Origin: Heterobilharzia americana
Lineage: Eukaryota; Platyhelminthes; Trematoda; Strigeidida; Schistosomatidae
NCBI GenBank assembly: GCA_944470555.2
Contig: OX104134.1
Location: 115,934,701-115,998,700 of the forward strand
Reading direction: 5' to 3'
DNA: 64,000 bases
Position 1 is the first letter of the stretch. Each line of letters starts with the position of its first letter. The notes below the pieces were generated by a model. It was not told the DNA's origin. It saw only the letters and a list, made by a program, of their open reading frames with translations, and made no database searches. The position numbers and the translations under genes were made by a program. This document shows, piece by piece, positions 25,930 to 33,014 of this stretch.

Positions 25930-26936
25930 GTGTCAGCCATCTTTTTTTTACAGTTGATTTTCATTGTTGTATCGACTTTCGCCACACTCTTCTCATCTGA
26001 CTGATATTCACTTTCTTACTCTTTAAAATTCTTCGTATAAATATCTATGCGAAGTACGTGTGATCGAATCGTTCGGAATATTTCCCGTTTATACACTGAG
26101 TGATCCAGACAACTTATATCTTCTTATTGTTTTGCCGGAATTCCTTATCCATTTCTAAATCAATCTATTTAGGTAACTAATTATTAGTAAAGTTTCTTTG
26201 ACCTTTTATTCCGGTGAAATTCTTTGCCTTGTTATTTAAACATTTCCCTAGTCATGGGATGATAAGGTGGCCGGAAGTCTAAGTAACATTTATTCCTCAA
26301 ATACAGGCAATATCGAGGCATCCGCGCAGGAGCCGATAGCGACCGGTCAATTCGGTCCAATCGACGGCGTGATAATACAAACAACATCATATTGTTGTTC
26401 ATAGTTATATCAAAGGTAATTCCACATATTTAATCCTCTTTTTTTACAGTTCTATTTTCTGTCCTTCCTTTGAGATAAGGAAAGTATAATTTTCCAGATA
26501 TCCAGAGCAGATGTTGAGTAATATGTACCGCATATGTTCCACGTTGTTTTGATAATCAATCACTCTGTTTCATTCATTTGTGTAATCCCATGCATTTTTA
26601 TAACCGGGCTTTCCTGTAGATTTCTTATTATTTACTAAGATCTACCGTTCTAGAACTGAGCAAGTTTTTGTGCTCTATTATCCTTATTGAGCCTAGACGA
26701 CTACTTTGACCAATACATGTGACCTCAACTCGATTACCAACGCTTAACTTTTTTCTTCGTTTTGAACAGGGGGCAGGGGTTACAATTCTCGACGACCTCG
26801 TCGTCGATTTAACAATACCGACCATGTATCCTCCAATGGTATCCGTAGTGTAAATGGAGTGACAGAACAAGAAAAAACTAACGATACCACGTCAGTTCAT
26901 GATATTCAGAAGGAAGTGAAGCAGATTTATCTGTAA
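10654..26936 (+). CDS. Y-box binding protein (cold-shock domain), five coding exons
   Basis: Joined exons 10654-10738, 10777-11006, 12581-12802, 20858-21197 and 26770-26936 give 347 aa, with GT-AG junctions and consistent phases (1, 0, 0, 1). Residues about 33-105 form a cold-shock domain closely resembling vertebrate YB-1: GHVKWYSTIKRYGFISRNDD contains the RNP1-type strand, GDLFVHRS the RNP2 strand, and VTGPGGQPVKG ends the domain. The C-terminal half is basic and rich in Arg/Gly/Gln/Asn (RYRPRRRRGGGG, RRPFRRPMGNF, GRGYNSRRPRRRF), the usual nucleic-acid and protein binding tail. Such proteins package mRNA and control translation and transcription in cytoplasm and nucleus. A Y-box protein is known from schistosomes. 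The C-terminus is uncertain: an alternative frame in exon 5 stays open to 26992. Confidence 0.9.
10777..11006 (+). CDS. Y-box gene exon 2 (cold-shock domain)
   Basis: Follows an acceptor CTACAG at 10771-10776 after an intron of only 38 nt. It encodes almost the entire cold-shock domain, including the KRYGFI and DLFVHR nucleic-acid-binding strands, and ends in phase 0 at donor GTAAGT. Confidence 0.92.
11007..12580 (+). other. Intron 2 of the Y-box gene
   Basis: Non-coding. 11090-11800 is not recognised. 11900-11990 weakly resembles the 3' UTR of RTE-A (GTGTGAAGTATCGCAGTT...CAGTAATGCTCA). A SINE-like repeat with a hammerhead-like core is annotated separately at 12330-12490. Confidence 0.6.
12330..12490 (+). 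repeat. tRNA-derived SINE-like repeat with degenerate hammerhead ribozyme
   Basis: A B-box-like GGTTCGATT lies at 12389-12397. It is followed by a hammerhead layout: weak stem I halves CAATG (12419-12423) and TAATG (12458-12462); core CTGAGGA (12424-12430); stem II GTTC and GGAC around a CATACTA loop (12431-12445); then GAAC where an active ribozyme needs GAAA. The C in place of A and the weakened stems suggest the ribozyme is dead. The arrangement of pol III promoter plus hammerhead is known for schistosome SINE/satellite repeats. Confidence 0.6.
12581..12802 (+). CDS. Y-box gene exon 3 (basic tail)
   Basis: Acceptor TTTTCATCAG precedes GVRLYNRRYRTNSEPSR, which continues the domain end exactly as GSKYAADR-type sequence does in YB-1. 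The exon then encodes NGRYRPRRRRGGGG and ends QQ at donor GTAAAA, phase 0. Confidence 0.88.
12955..13015 (+). repeat. Dispersed repeat D fragment, plus strand
   Basis: The sequence around TTGGAGACAATCAGTAGTAATCCC resembles 16799-16885 and 21438-21570 (TTAGTCAGATGGAGGCGATCGG type). These are diverged copies of one dispersed repeat that lacks coding capacity here. Confidence 0.45.
13108..13196 (-). repeat. Dispersed repeat D fragment, minus strand
   Basis: Its reverse complement carries TTACTGGCACTCCTTAGCAAGG followed by GTGTAT and a degraded GATTAGAACC, matching the central and right parts of the copy at 21438-21570. It lies close to, and opposite in orientation to, the fragment at 12955-13015. 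Confidence 0.45.
13440..13890 (+). mobile_element. Old RTE-A 3'-end relic
   Basis: Aligned by eye with the tail of RTE-A: ATGCCAAGCCGTCGCGTACC matches the MPSHRLPR-coding region, GATGAGGTCTTTAACAGTGTAG matches the MKSLTVGL region, and AAGTGGTTTGAAAATGTTAATATGG matches QWLETLGDM. The 3' UTR follows to about 13890. It is much more diverged than the other RTE-A copies, so it is an older insertion in intron 3. Confidence 0.65.
14000..14076. repeat. (TA)n microsatellite
   Basis: About 38 uninterrupted TA dinucleotides inside intron 3 of the Y-box gene. Confidence 0.97.
14077..16798 (+). other. Intron 3, unrecognised part
   Basis: No domain-bearing ORF and no recognised repeat family. ORFs at 15704-16042 and 15913-16155 have no recognisable motif and overlap in different frames, so I do not treat them as genes. 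Confidence 0.5.
16799..16885 (+). repeat. Dispersed repeat D copy
   Basis: The best-preserved copy of the repeat also seen at 12955 and 21438, containing GGAGGCGATCGGCAGCAAGC, CTAGGTTTCATGC and ACTCGTCAGTAAGGCGTA. It is non-coding and its family is unknown to me. Confidence 0.5.
17370..20415 (+). mobile_element. Decayed near-full-length RTE-A element inside intron 3
   Basis: Starts in the RTE-A 5' UTR (CAGGTACCTCAAGAAAAAATA and CGGTGTGGGCGGCCGGAAGT parallel 28150-28200). It passes through an N-terminal LGTLNVSTLRQI-like stretch (about 17700), the endonuclease (17816-18260), the linker (18600-18820), and RT blocks (RGRAG, NKG-like; 19070-19790). It then reaches the C-terminal tail and the 3' UTR ending CCTATGTTGATGTTGATCATGG. 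Many stops make it non-functional. It has the same orientation as the host gene, so its splice or poly(A) signals could affect the transcript. Confidence 0.82.
20858..21197 (+). CDS. Y-box gene exon 4 (Arg/Tyr/Gln-rich tail)
   Basis: Acceptor CTTTTTTAAG precedes KSNDQSYKEGN. The exon encodes FPRQWRRPYGNIRHRS, RRPFRRPMGNFRYSN and SQGGSYRG and ends in phase 1 at donor GTAAGT. The frame is open throughout with clear compositional bias towards Arg, Asn, Gln and aromatic residues. Confidence 0.87.
21438..21600 (+). repeat. Dispersed repeat D copy, longer
   Basis: Contains TTAGTTGGAGACGATTATTGGG, AGCACTCATCAGCAGGGTGTATC and TTAGTCTCCTCAGATATCC followed by CGAACC. Order and spacing match the other repeat D copies in this gene. 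Confidence 0.45.
22560..23095 (-). mobile_element. Penelope-like element C-terminal fragment (GIY-YIG endonuclease)
   Basis: The minus-strand ORF 23087-22578 (169 codons) contains FMCIYQFTCSCGARYTGHSQ, then RLLSTRIQEHIPAGLYKG and SSILEHLIDSNHSADPN. This is the zinc-finger-like Cys pair and GIY-YIG-type nuclease of Penelope-like retroelements; the family's YIG is replaced by YTG here. The N-terminal 60 or so residues do not match the family clearly. There is no RT upstream, so it is a 5'-truncated relic in intron 4, antisense to the host gene. Confidence 0.78.
24950..25245. repeat. Smalpha-like SINE pair, head to head, with degenerate hammerhead ribozymes
   Basis: The ends form an inverted repeat. 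On the plus strand, stem I ATCCA (25171-25175)/TGGAT (25211-25215) encloses core GTGATGA (25177-25183), a stem II with TAAATA loop and GAAA (25198-25201). The reverse complement of 24970-25013 carries the same unit: TGATGA, CCCAAATAGGG and GAAA. The minus strand also has pol III boxes: A-box-like GGCCTAGTGT (25103-25094) and B box GGTTCGAGTC (25060-25051). This layout matches the schistosome Smalpha hammerhead family. The first core base is G instead of C, so activity is doubtful. Confidence 0.7.
25256..25681. repeat. 427-bp direct repeat, copy 1 (carries PLE 3' end)
   Basis: Nearly identical to 26299-26725, from AAATACAGGCAATATCG to CCAATACATGTGACCT. Near its right end the minus strand encodes VTCIGQSSRLGSIRIIEHKN, the GIY-YIG region of a Penelope-like element. 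It contains a polypyrimidine tract and CAG resembling a splice acceptor, ending at 25405. Flanking bases differ between the two copies. Confidence 0.85.
25682..26298. other. Segment between the 427-bp repeats, with (ATT)n
   Basis: Contains an uninterrupted (ATT)n tract of about 65 nt at 25865-25929. The minus strand continues the Penelope-like frame (KLVGYMRQNNSAHIICNGCK; about 25745-25684) upstream of the repeat-encoded part, so copy 1 plus this flank is a longer piece of the element. The rest is unrecognised. Confidence 0.6.
26299..26725. repeat. 427-bp direct repeat, copy 2, ends 44 nt before exon 5
   Basis: Second copy of the repeat at 25256-25681, with only a few differences. It lacks the Penelope-like codons that continue beyond copy 1. 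It contains a strong acceptor-like tract ending CAG at 26449, and its right end lies 44 nt upstream of the true exon 5 start at 26770. Confidence 0.85.
26770..26936 (+). CDS. Y-box gene exon 5 and stop
   Basis: Acceptor TTTTGAACAG precedes GRGYNSRRPRRRFNNTD. The frame ends KQIYL and TAA at 26934-26936. Shifting frame near 26900-26910 would instead give EGSEADLSVNNLNNVDN... to TAA at 26990-26992, an acidic Asn-rich end more like a natural C-terminus. An AATAAA at 26988-26993 could be a poly(A) signal. A one-base indel in the sequence or the allele is possible. Confidence 0.75.
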
Positions 26937-27655
26937 ATAATCTCAACAATGTTGATAATGTTCTACCTGATACAACTGAGTCCAATGAATAAATAGTAGT
27001 AACTAAAGACTTCAGTCATTTATCCTTCATTTATTAAATGGCTATCGCATTTCTCTATGGTTTCGTCTAGGAAAAGTTTTATTATCTAGCCCTAGGTTTC
27101 TTTGTGTAAATGTTGGACTGATTTGAAAATCACTTTAATTACATTTTGTTTGTATCCACCATCAGTTCATTTCGAAAACATACTTACCGCGGAATTTTCC
27201 CATTTTCAATGCGCTAATTGGAGAGTTATTTTGTAGTTATCGTATATTTAACTCCTGAACAATAAGACATGCACAGCTCTTCTTTGTTACCTGTTTTATA
27301 CTTATAATTTATTTATTTAGTTATTCACTGACACCACTTTTGACAATCTAGAGTGAGTTTGTTACACTTGGAAATTTGAAATATACACTCGATATCAGTA
27401 CTCTGATTTTTATACTTCTATGCTTTAATACGCATTATATTTCATTTCACTCGGCTCCTGTGATCACAAAAGTTTTAAATCAGTTATCCTACCATCACAT
27501 TTATATTTTTTCTTTTCATCTCTGTGCGTTTGTGTTGAATGTTGTAGTTATAGTTTTGTGTTCTGCATTTTTAACTTTTTTTATTGGCGTAATCATAGCA
27601 CGTAATCACAATATATGATCACAGTTTCGTCGAAGGTCAATAGCTAGATCAAATA
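26937..27655 (+). other. Downstream of the Y-box stop: probable 3' UTR
   Basis: AT-rich, T-rich sequence with no transposon signature, ending where the RTE-A element begins. AATAAA at 26988-26993 is the nearest poly(A)-signal match; no other canonical signal was noticed close by. The 3' end of the mRNA cannot be fixed from sequence alone. Confidence 0.4.
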
Positions 27656-28484
27656 CCGACCGATAGCTGCTACCTTGACGTGGTGGTCGGGCTTGCATAT
27701 CACAATGACCCAACGAGCTATGCTGGTGGAACGCTTGTTCCCTCGAGGTCCTACCATACCAGAAAGGTCTGTTGGGTAGTGGTTAGACGAAAAGCAGTTA
27801 CCGTTATAGTGTAAATTGCTACACTATGATGGGGGTCTGAGGGCGAAGTCGTACTGCTGCTAGCTGGATGGGGTGTGACAGCAGTAAGGTGTTTCCCTTG
27901 GATGACCAGCAGTGCCATGCTGATGCTGCCTTCTCAGTGGAAGGGGGGGTTAGAAAAGGTCGGCCCCAAAAATAACACACTCCACCACGCCCCACGGTCT
28001 GCCGGGCCGGCGGTGTTGGTTCACTTGTCGTTTCCTTTCGCTCATCCGGCCCCAAAAATACAAAAATTCAAAATAATCATACTCAAAAGGCTGGGTGTGA
28101 CAGGCCTCAAGCAGATGTCCGATGGGCTCTGCGGTCACACAAATCTCTTTCAGGTACCTTAAGAAGAAATAGCCTTCCACGGTGTGGGCAGCCGGGAAGT
28201 GTCAACCGCCCTCACAACTCTGTCAGCACCCAAGTTTCTTCTGACTGCTATCCTCCTCCTCCATCATTACCTTCTAATCTTCCTTCACGTCTCTTAATTA
28301 ATGATGCTGCATCATCTTCAATTTCTCCTACCTCTGCAGCCTTCGACAACGATCTGAGTCCACAGAACAGCATCCCTGGTCTCCTTAAACCACGCTCCAA
28401 ATTACATATTGGAGCCTTCAATGTCCGCACCCTCCGTCAAATTGGCCAACAGGCTTCGTTGGCAAAGACTCTAGCAACTCGGGC

Positions 28485-30797
28485 ATGGATGTGTGCTGTG
28501 TTTGTGAGACACGCATACAGGACCCAAGTGTGGTTATTCACCTGACCTCTCCTGACCAATCTGGTGAATCTGCAAAATTCACCCTTCGAGTTTCTGGAGA
28601 TTCGATAGCTAGCTCTCGTGGTCTTGCAGGTGTAGGTATAGCATTAAGCAGCAGGGCAGAAAACTCACTACTAGACTGGATCCCAGTTGATAGTCGCCTC
28701 TGCGCTATGAGGCTGAACGGCACAGTGAGAACTAAAAGGAATAGTGAGACTCGCCGTTGTCTCTTTGTAATCTCTGCTTACGCACCCACTGACTGTAGTT
28801 CGGATGAAGTGAAGGACGAGTTCTACCATAAACTGTCTAACCTCCTCTCGAAAGCCAAACGTTCGGACGTAGTGGTTGTTGCAGGTGACCTCAACGCACA
28901 GGTGGGTAGACTGAGTGAGGCAGAAAGGCACTTAGGTGGCACTTTCGGAATCCCAGCTGAACGTACAGATAACGGTGATCGCCTATTACAACTATGCTCA
29001 GATAACCGCCTATTTTTAGCCAGCACAAATTTCAGACATAAAGAAAGGCACTGTCTGACCTGGCGTCCACCGAGCTCGACTCAGCGATGGACACAGATAG
29101 ACCACATTGCTATTAGTCATCGCTGGAGAGGATCGGTGGAAGACTGCCGCTCCTTCTGGAGTACGTGTTTGGACAGCGATCATGCGTTGGTCCGAGCACG
29201 TATATGCCTGCGTCTCAATGGACGTAGAAAAAATTTGGCAACAAAACCACTACGAGTTCTGCTGGACAACGAAAACACCAAAGCCGTGTTCAGTGAGAAG
29301 TTGGCTAGGCAGTTATCGGAACAAAAGACTGTCACTCATCCAGAAGAAGCTTGGTGCCATCTTCAGTCTACTGTAAAAGCAGCACTGGAGACTGTAGCCG
29401 ACTCCAAGATAATGGCTAAAAAGAGCCAGTGGATATCAGCAGCTTCTTCCAAACTAATGGATGCACGTGAATGCATCCCTGCAGGCTCTGAGTACAATGA
29501 AGAGCGAGCGCAACTTAAAAATAAACTGACGAAAAGTCTGCGCAACGATCGTGAACAGTGGTGGGCAGCAAAGGCTAAAGAGATGGAAAAGGCAGCGGCG
29601 ATCGGTAACAGTAGACAGTTATTTAGACTTATTAAGGAGACTGGGGGGAAATGGTCAACAACAGTTAGTGAGGTTATAGCGGAGAAGGACGGATCTGCGA
29701 TTCACTCGCAGGGAAGGCGACTGGGACGATGGGCAGAACACTTTGAGGAACAGTTTAACTGGCCTCCAGCCACCATTGCGCTGCCCGCTATCCAGTCGGA
29801 CCCTGAATGGGACATAGAGACAGGTCCCCCAACACTAGAAGAAGTTGAGAAAGCGGTAGGTAGCCTGAAACGGGGAAGGGCAGCAGGACCAGACGGACTA
29901 CCTGCTGAGGTATACAAGAATGGTGGTAGAGTTCTCTTAGTCAGGCTAACGGAAGTGTTAGCCAGTATATGGGAATCAAATACGATCCCCTCCGACTGGT
30001 CTAAGTCACTCATCATCCCAGTCTTCAAGAAAGGCGAGAAGTCCTCTTGTGATAACCACAGAGGAATCAGCCTGACAAACATAGTGTCTAAGATCCTAAG
30101 TTCTATAATTCTCCGACGCCTGAGTGGAGCTCGGGAACAGCAAGCCCGAGAAAACCAGGCAGGCTTTAGACCTGGCCGTGGATGTATCGACCAAATATTC
30201 ACACTGCGCCAGGTCCTGGAACATAGGCATGCTTACAGACGCCCGACAATAGCTGTATTTCTCGACCTGAAGGCGGCATTTGACTCCGTTGATCGAGAAG
30301 TCTTATGGCAGTGTCTGTCACTGAAAGGCGTGCCTAGTAAGTACATCACCTTATTGAAAGCTCTCTACTCGAACACTTGTGGGCATGTTAGAGCCTATGG
30401 TGAGTTGTCCAGGGAGCTATACTCATCAAGTGGTGTCCGTCAAGGATGCCCACTATCCCCATTCTTATTTAATTTTATCATAGATATTCTTATGGAGGTT
30501 TCCCTCTCGTCACCTAATTACAAAGACGTTGACCGGATCACAGGTGAATTTTCCTTAGATCTAGAATATGCAGATGACATAGTCCTGTTAGGTGAAGACG
30601 CTGACAAGATGCAGAGTCTTCTGAACACTTTGAGTGGGAATTTGAGAATGTTTGGGATGCGATTTTCACCACCCAAATGCAAATTTTTGCTCCAGGACTG
30701 GTCTTCAGCGGTACCGCGGTTAACAATAGAGAGTGAAGTGGTTGAGTGTGTTGACCACTTCACTTACCTGGGAAGTAGGATCAACCCGGTGGGTTAG
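28485..30797 (+). CDS. RTE-A polyprotein: AP-endonuclease and reverse transcriptase
   Basis: 770 codons in one frame. Residues 1-240 are an AP-endonuclease: VAGDLNAQVG, DNGDRLLQLCSDN, LTWRPPSSTQRWTQIDHI and the catalytic SDHALV near residue 230. Residues about 420-760 are a reverse transcriptase: GRAAGPDGLPAEV, NHRGISLTN, AGFRPGRGCIDQ, FLDLKAAFDSVDRE, SSGVRQGCPLSPFLFNF, LEYADDIVLL (catalytic Asp pair). The endonuclease nicks target DNA and RT copies the element RNA onto it. The true N-terminus (GAFNVRTLRQ..., coded at 28408-28475 in another frame) is separated by a one-base deletion near 28475. The C-terminus is separated by a one-base deletion at about 30788. The frame upstream is open from about 28130, so the protein probably begins there. 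Confidence 0.92.
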   Translation: MDVCCVCETRIQDPSVVIHLTSPDQSGESAKFTLRVSGDSIASSRGLAGVGIALSSRAENSLLDWIPVDSRLCAMRLNGTVRTKRNSETRRCLFVISAYAPTDCSSDEVKDEFYHKLSNLLSKAKRSDVVVVAGDLNAQVGRLSEAERHLGGTFGIPAERTDNGDRLLQLCSDNRLFLASTNFRHKERHCLTWRPPSSTQRWTQIDHIAISHRWRGSVEDCRSFWSTCLDSDHALVRARICLRLNGRRKNLATKPLRVLLDNENTKAVFSEKLARQLSEQKTVTHPEEAWCHLQSTVKAALETVADSKIMAKKSQWISAASSKLMDARECIPAGSEYNEERAQLKNKLTKSLRNDREQWWAAKAKEMEKAAAIGNSRQLFRLIKETGGKWSTTVSEVIAEKDGSAIHSQGRRLGRWAEHFEEQFNWPPATIALPAIQSDPEWDIETGPPTLEEVEKAVGSLKRGRAAGPDGLPAEVYKNGGRVLLVRLTEVLASIWESNTIPSDWSKSLIIPVFKKGEKSSCDNHRGISLTNIVSKILSSIILRRLSGAREQQARENQAGFRPGRGCIDQIFTLRQVLEHRHAYRRPTIAVFLDLKAAFDSVDREVLWQCLSLKGVPSKYITLLKALYSNTCGHVRAYGELSRELYSSSGVRQGCPLSPFLFNFIIDILMEVSLSSPNYKDVDRITGEFSLDLEYADDIVLLGEDADKMQSLLNTLSGNLRMFGMRFSPPKCKFLLQDWSSAVPRLTIESEVVECVDHFTYLGSRINPVG

Positions 30798-30835
30798 TTG
30801 CCGATGAGATTTCTGCACGGATACAAAAGGCTCGA

Positions 30836-31402
30836 TTGGCTTTTGCCAATTTGCGCCACCTATGGCGCCGCCGTGATATTCGTTTGTCTATTAAGGGTCG
30901 CGTGTACTGCACAGCAGTCCGCTCTGTTCTACTGTATGGCTGTGAAACATGGCCATTGAAAGTGGAAGACATGAGAAGGTTACAGGTATTTGACCACCGT
31001 TGCCTTCGTAGTATAGGACGTATTCCGTGGTGTCACCATGTGAGTAATGCAGAAGTTAGGTGTAGAGTTTTAGGGAGAAGAGGTAAGTCAGTCGACGAGG
31101 TTGTGAACCTTCATCGACTGAGATGGTTGGGACACGTACTACGTATGCCTAGTCACCGATTGCCTCGTCACACAATGTTGGCTGAGGTGGGTTCAGGCTG
31201 GAAAAAGGCCCGAGGTGGCCAGACTAAAACATGGCACCAATGTATGAAGTCTCTGACTGTTGGTTTAAGCCATGTAGGACGATGCAGACTAGGTGGTTGG
31301 GGTCCACGGGACAAGAGGAACCAGTGGTTGGAGACCCTAGGTGATATGGCTCAGAACCGAAGTCAGTGGCGCAGATGTATACACACATTATCCTCATCTT
31401 AA
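30836..31402 (+). CDS. RTE-A polyprotein C-terminal part, after frameshift
   Basis: 188 codons continuing the polyprotein after the one-base loss at about 30788 (AACCCGGTGGG here, AACCCTGGTGGG at about 8690). Content: RHLWRRRDIRLSIKGRVY, SVLLYGCETWPLKVEDM, VFDHRCLRSIGRIPW, the SVDEVVNLHRLRWLGHVLRM block, and terminal CIHTLSSS. This is the connection or C-terminal domain of RTE-type proteins, of unknown biochemical role. The frame actually opens upstream of this ATG, next to the deletion. Confidence 0.85.
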   Translation: MAFANLRHLWRRRDIRLSIKGRVYCTAVRSVLLYGCETWPLKVEDMRRLQVFDHRCLRSIGRIPWCHHVSNAEVRCRVLGRRGKSVDEVVNLHRLRWLGHVLRMPSHRLPRHTMLAEVGSGWKKARGGQTKTWHQCMKSLTVGLSHVGRCRLGGWGPRDKRNQWLETLGDMAQNRSQWRRCIHTLSSS

Positions 31403-31918
31403 CAACGCTATACCGAATCTCACTATTTTGTCACTCCTCTTTCCTTTCTTCTCATACTTTATATTTCTTTTGACTGCATTCACTTATCTTCATCCTTCAC
31501 CTCACTACCTTTTTACTTGATGTGCTGATATGAGGTGTGGCAACTCGGACCGTTACGCAGTAATGCCTGGTCCTATGTTGATAATGATGATGATGATGAT
31601 GATGAACATTTCCTCTATATGATGTATTCCATTGACATAAGGTATTAAATTGTATGCGTCTACTGTATGTGATTAACCTTTTCATCGATAGTTCATAGTG
31701 TAAGTAAAGCCATAGGAATACTCTTTCACCAAATGTTTCGGTTTCTTTCAGTCAAATTATGAATAGGAATGTTGGAATTTAGATTGTGACATTTTGACTC
31801 TTATCTAGTAGTGGTCGCATATTGTGAATATCCATCACCTTAAACTTGTAAAGCATGCGAAATTCTTCAAGACTACCAATTTTCTAATATGGCTACATGG
31901 TCTACTACTCATACTATA

Positions 31919-31921
31919 TAC

Positions 31922-31990
<69 letters not shown>
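31919..31990. repeat. (AT)n microsatellite
   Basis: About 35 AT/TA dinucleotides, interrupted only near the left edge. It lies exactly at the left border of the duplicated Gypsy segment that starts at 31991. 31605-31918 shows nothing recognised. Confidence 0.95.
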
Positions 31991-31993
<3 letters not shown>

Positions 31994-33014
31994 AAATTCA
32001 AACTAATGAGAATTCCAAAAACCGAGTACGAACACATTCTTGAGATAAGAATAATCAGACCATCCAACAGCTCATGATCTTCACGCTTACGTGTGGTACC
32101 AAAAATCAGTGGAGGCTTGTGGTGACTACCGAAGGCTCAACGCTAAGACGATTCCAGTTCGTTACCCAGTCCCTCACGTGCACGACTTGACTGCATCTTT
32201 GAAAGGCTCATTTGTCTTCAATAGACTTGATTTGATGCGCGCCTATCATCAGATTCCAGTTCATCCTGATGTTCCCAAGACAGCAGTCATTACAAATTTT
32301 TGTCTCTTTGCGTTTTTCCGTACGCCCTTTGGCCTCCGCAACACTGTGCAAACTTTCCAACGCTTCATTCATGATGTATTACGTGGACTAGACTTTTCTT
32401 ATGCTTATTTGGACGACATCCTGATAGCTAGTCCTGACGAAAATGCTAATCGTAGCCACTTACAAGTGGTTTTCACCAAACTATCGGAATATTTGGTAAC
32501 AGTCAATCTGACTAAGTTCCAGACTGGCGTCCGTTCACTGCCTTTTCTGGGACATGTAATCAGAGAACATGGCATTCCTCCTTTACCTGAAAAGGTACAG
32601 GTGATTCAGAATTTTCCGGTACCAACATCATTCAAAGCACTGCATACATTCCTGGGGATGTTGAGCAGGTTTCATCGTTTTGTCCCTAAGTATGCTGACA
32701 TTTTAACTGAGCTAACCAACCTGCCGAAAGGTAAGTGTAAAACTTTCAGCATGATTCCTGTCACATTAGAAGCATTCCACAAGATCAAAAAACGCTTAAA
32801 AGAACGAACACTAATAACAATGACACAGTACCCTTCGCACGCACTGACTGTTGGTTTAAGCCATTTAGGACGATGCAGACTAGGTGGTTGGGGTCAGCGG
32901 GACAAGAGGAACGAGGGGTTGGAGACTCTAGGTGATATGGCTCAGAACCGATGTCAGTGGCGCAGATGTATACACACATTATCCTCATCTTAACTACACT
33001 ATACCGAATCTCAC
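31991..33014 (+). mobile_element. Duplicated Ty3/Gypsy RT fragment with nested RTE-A tail
   Basis: About 99.5% identical by eye to 35234-36257, including the RTE-A insertion into Gypsy. Gypsy RT motifs: CGDYRRLNAKTIPVRYP, RLDLMRAYHQIPVHP, FLCAFFRTPFGLRN-like block, SYAYLDDILIASP (catalytic YLDD) and FLGHVIREHGI. One base is missing from the GGCTTTGTGG stretch near 32117, which shortens the open frame. It ends abruptly within the RTE-A 3' UTR, where the left palindrome arm begins. Confidence 0.88.
32091..32993 (+). pseudogene. Gypsy RT fused in frame to RTE-A C-terminus (copy 1)
   Basis: A 300-codon open frame: residues 1 to about 250 are Ty3/Gypsy reverse transcriptase including YLDD and the start of the connection or RNase H region; the last 52 residues (LTVGLSHLGRCRLGGW to CIHTLSSS) come from an RTE-A insertion. 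No protease, complete RNase H or integrase is present. It is an accident of nested insertion rather than a host gene. Confidence 0.8.

Larger units (their letters stand above)
27656..31600 (+). mobile_element. Near-intact full-length RTE-A (SR2/Perere-3-like) non-LTR retrotransposon
   Basis: The left end is set by comparison: CCGACCGATAGCTGCT starts the homology shared with 38452 and 39838. The order is: 5' UTR (27656-about 28090), endonuclease and RT polyprotein, a 3' UTR with GGCAACTCGGACCGTTACGCAG, and a (GAT)n tail at 31581-31604. About 3.95 kb, close to the expected length for RTE elements. No clear target-site duplication was seen. It lies just downstream of the Y-box gene, in the same orientation, and is the best-preserved copy in the window. 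Confidence 0.9.

Noticed and set aside
25584..25985. ORF with a poly-asparagine run
   Set aside because: The Asn run is the (ATT)n tract read on the minus strand. Only the flanking Penelope-like residues are meaningful.
25256..26725. Classical LTR retrotransposon (427-bp LTRs)
   Set aside because: The repeats do not start with TG and end with CA, no primer-binding site or purine tract was seen, and they contain Penelope-like coding sequence.
32091..32993. A novel host gene with an RT domain
   Set aside because: The frame is explained entirely by Gypsy RT plus a nested RTE-A tail with a target-site duplication in the related copy.
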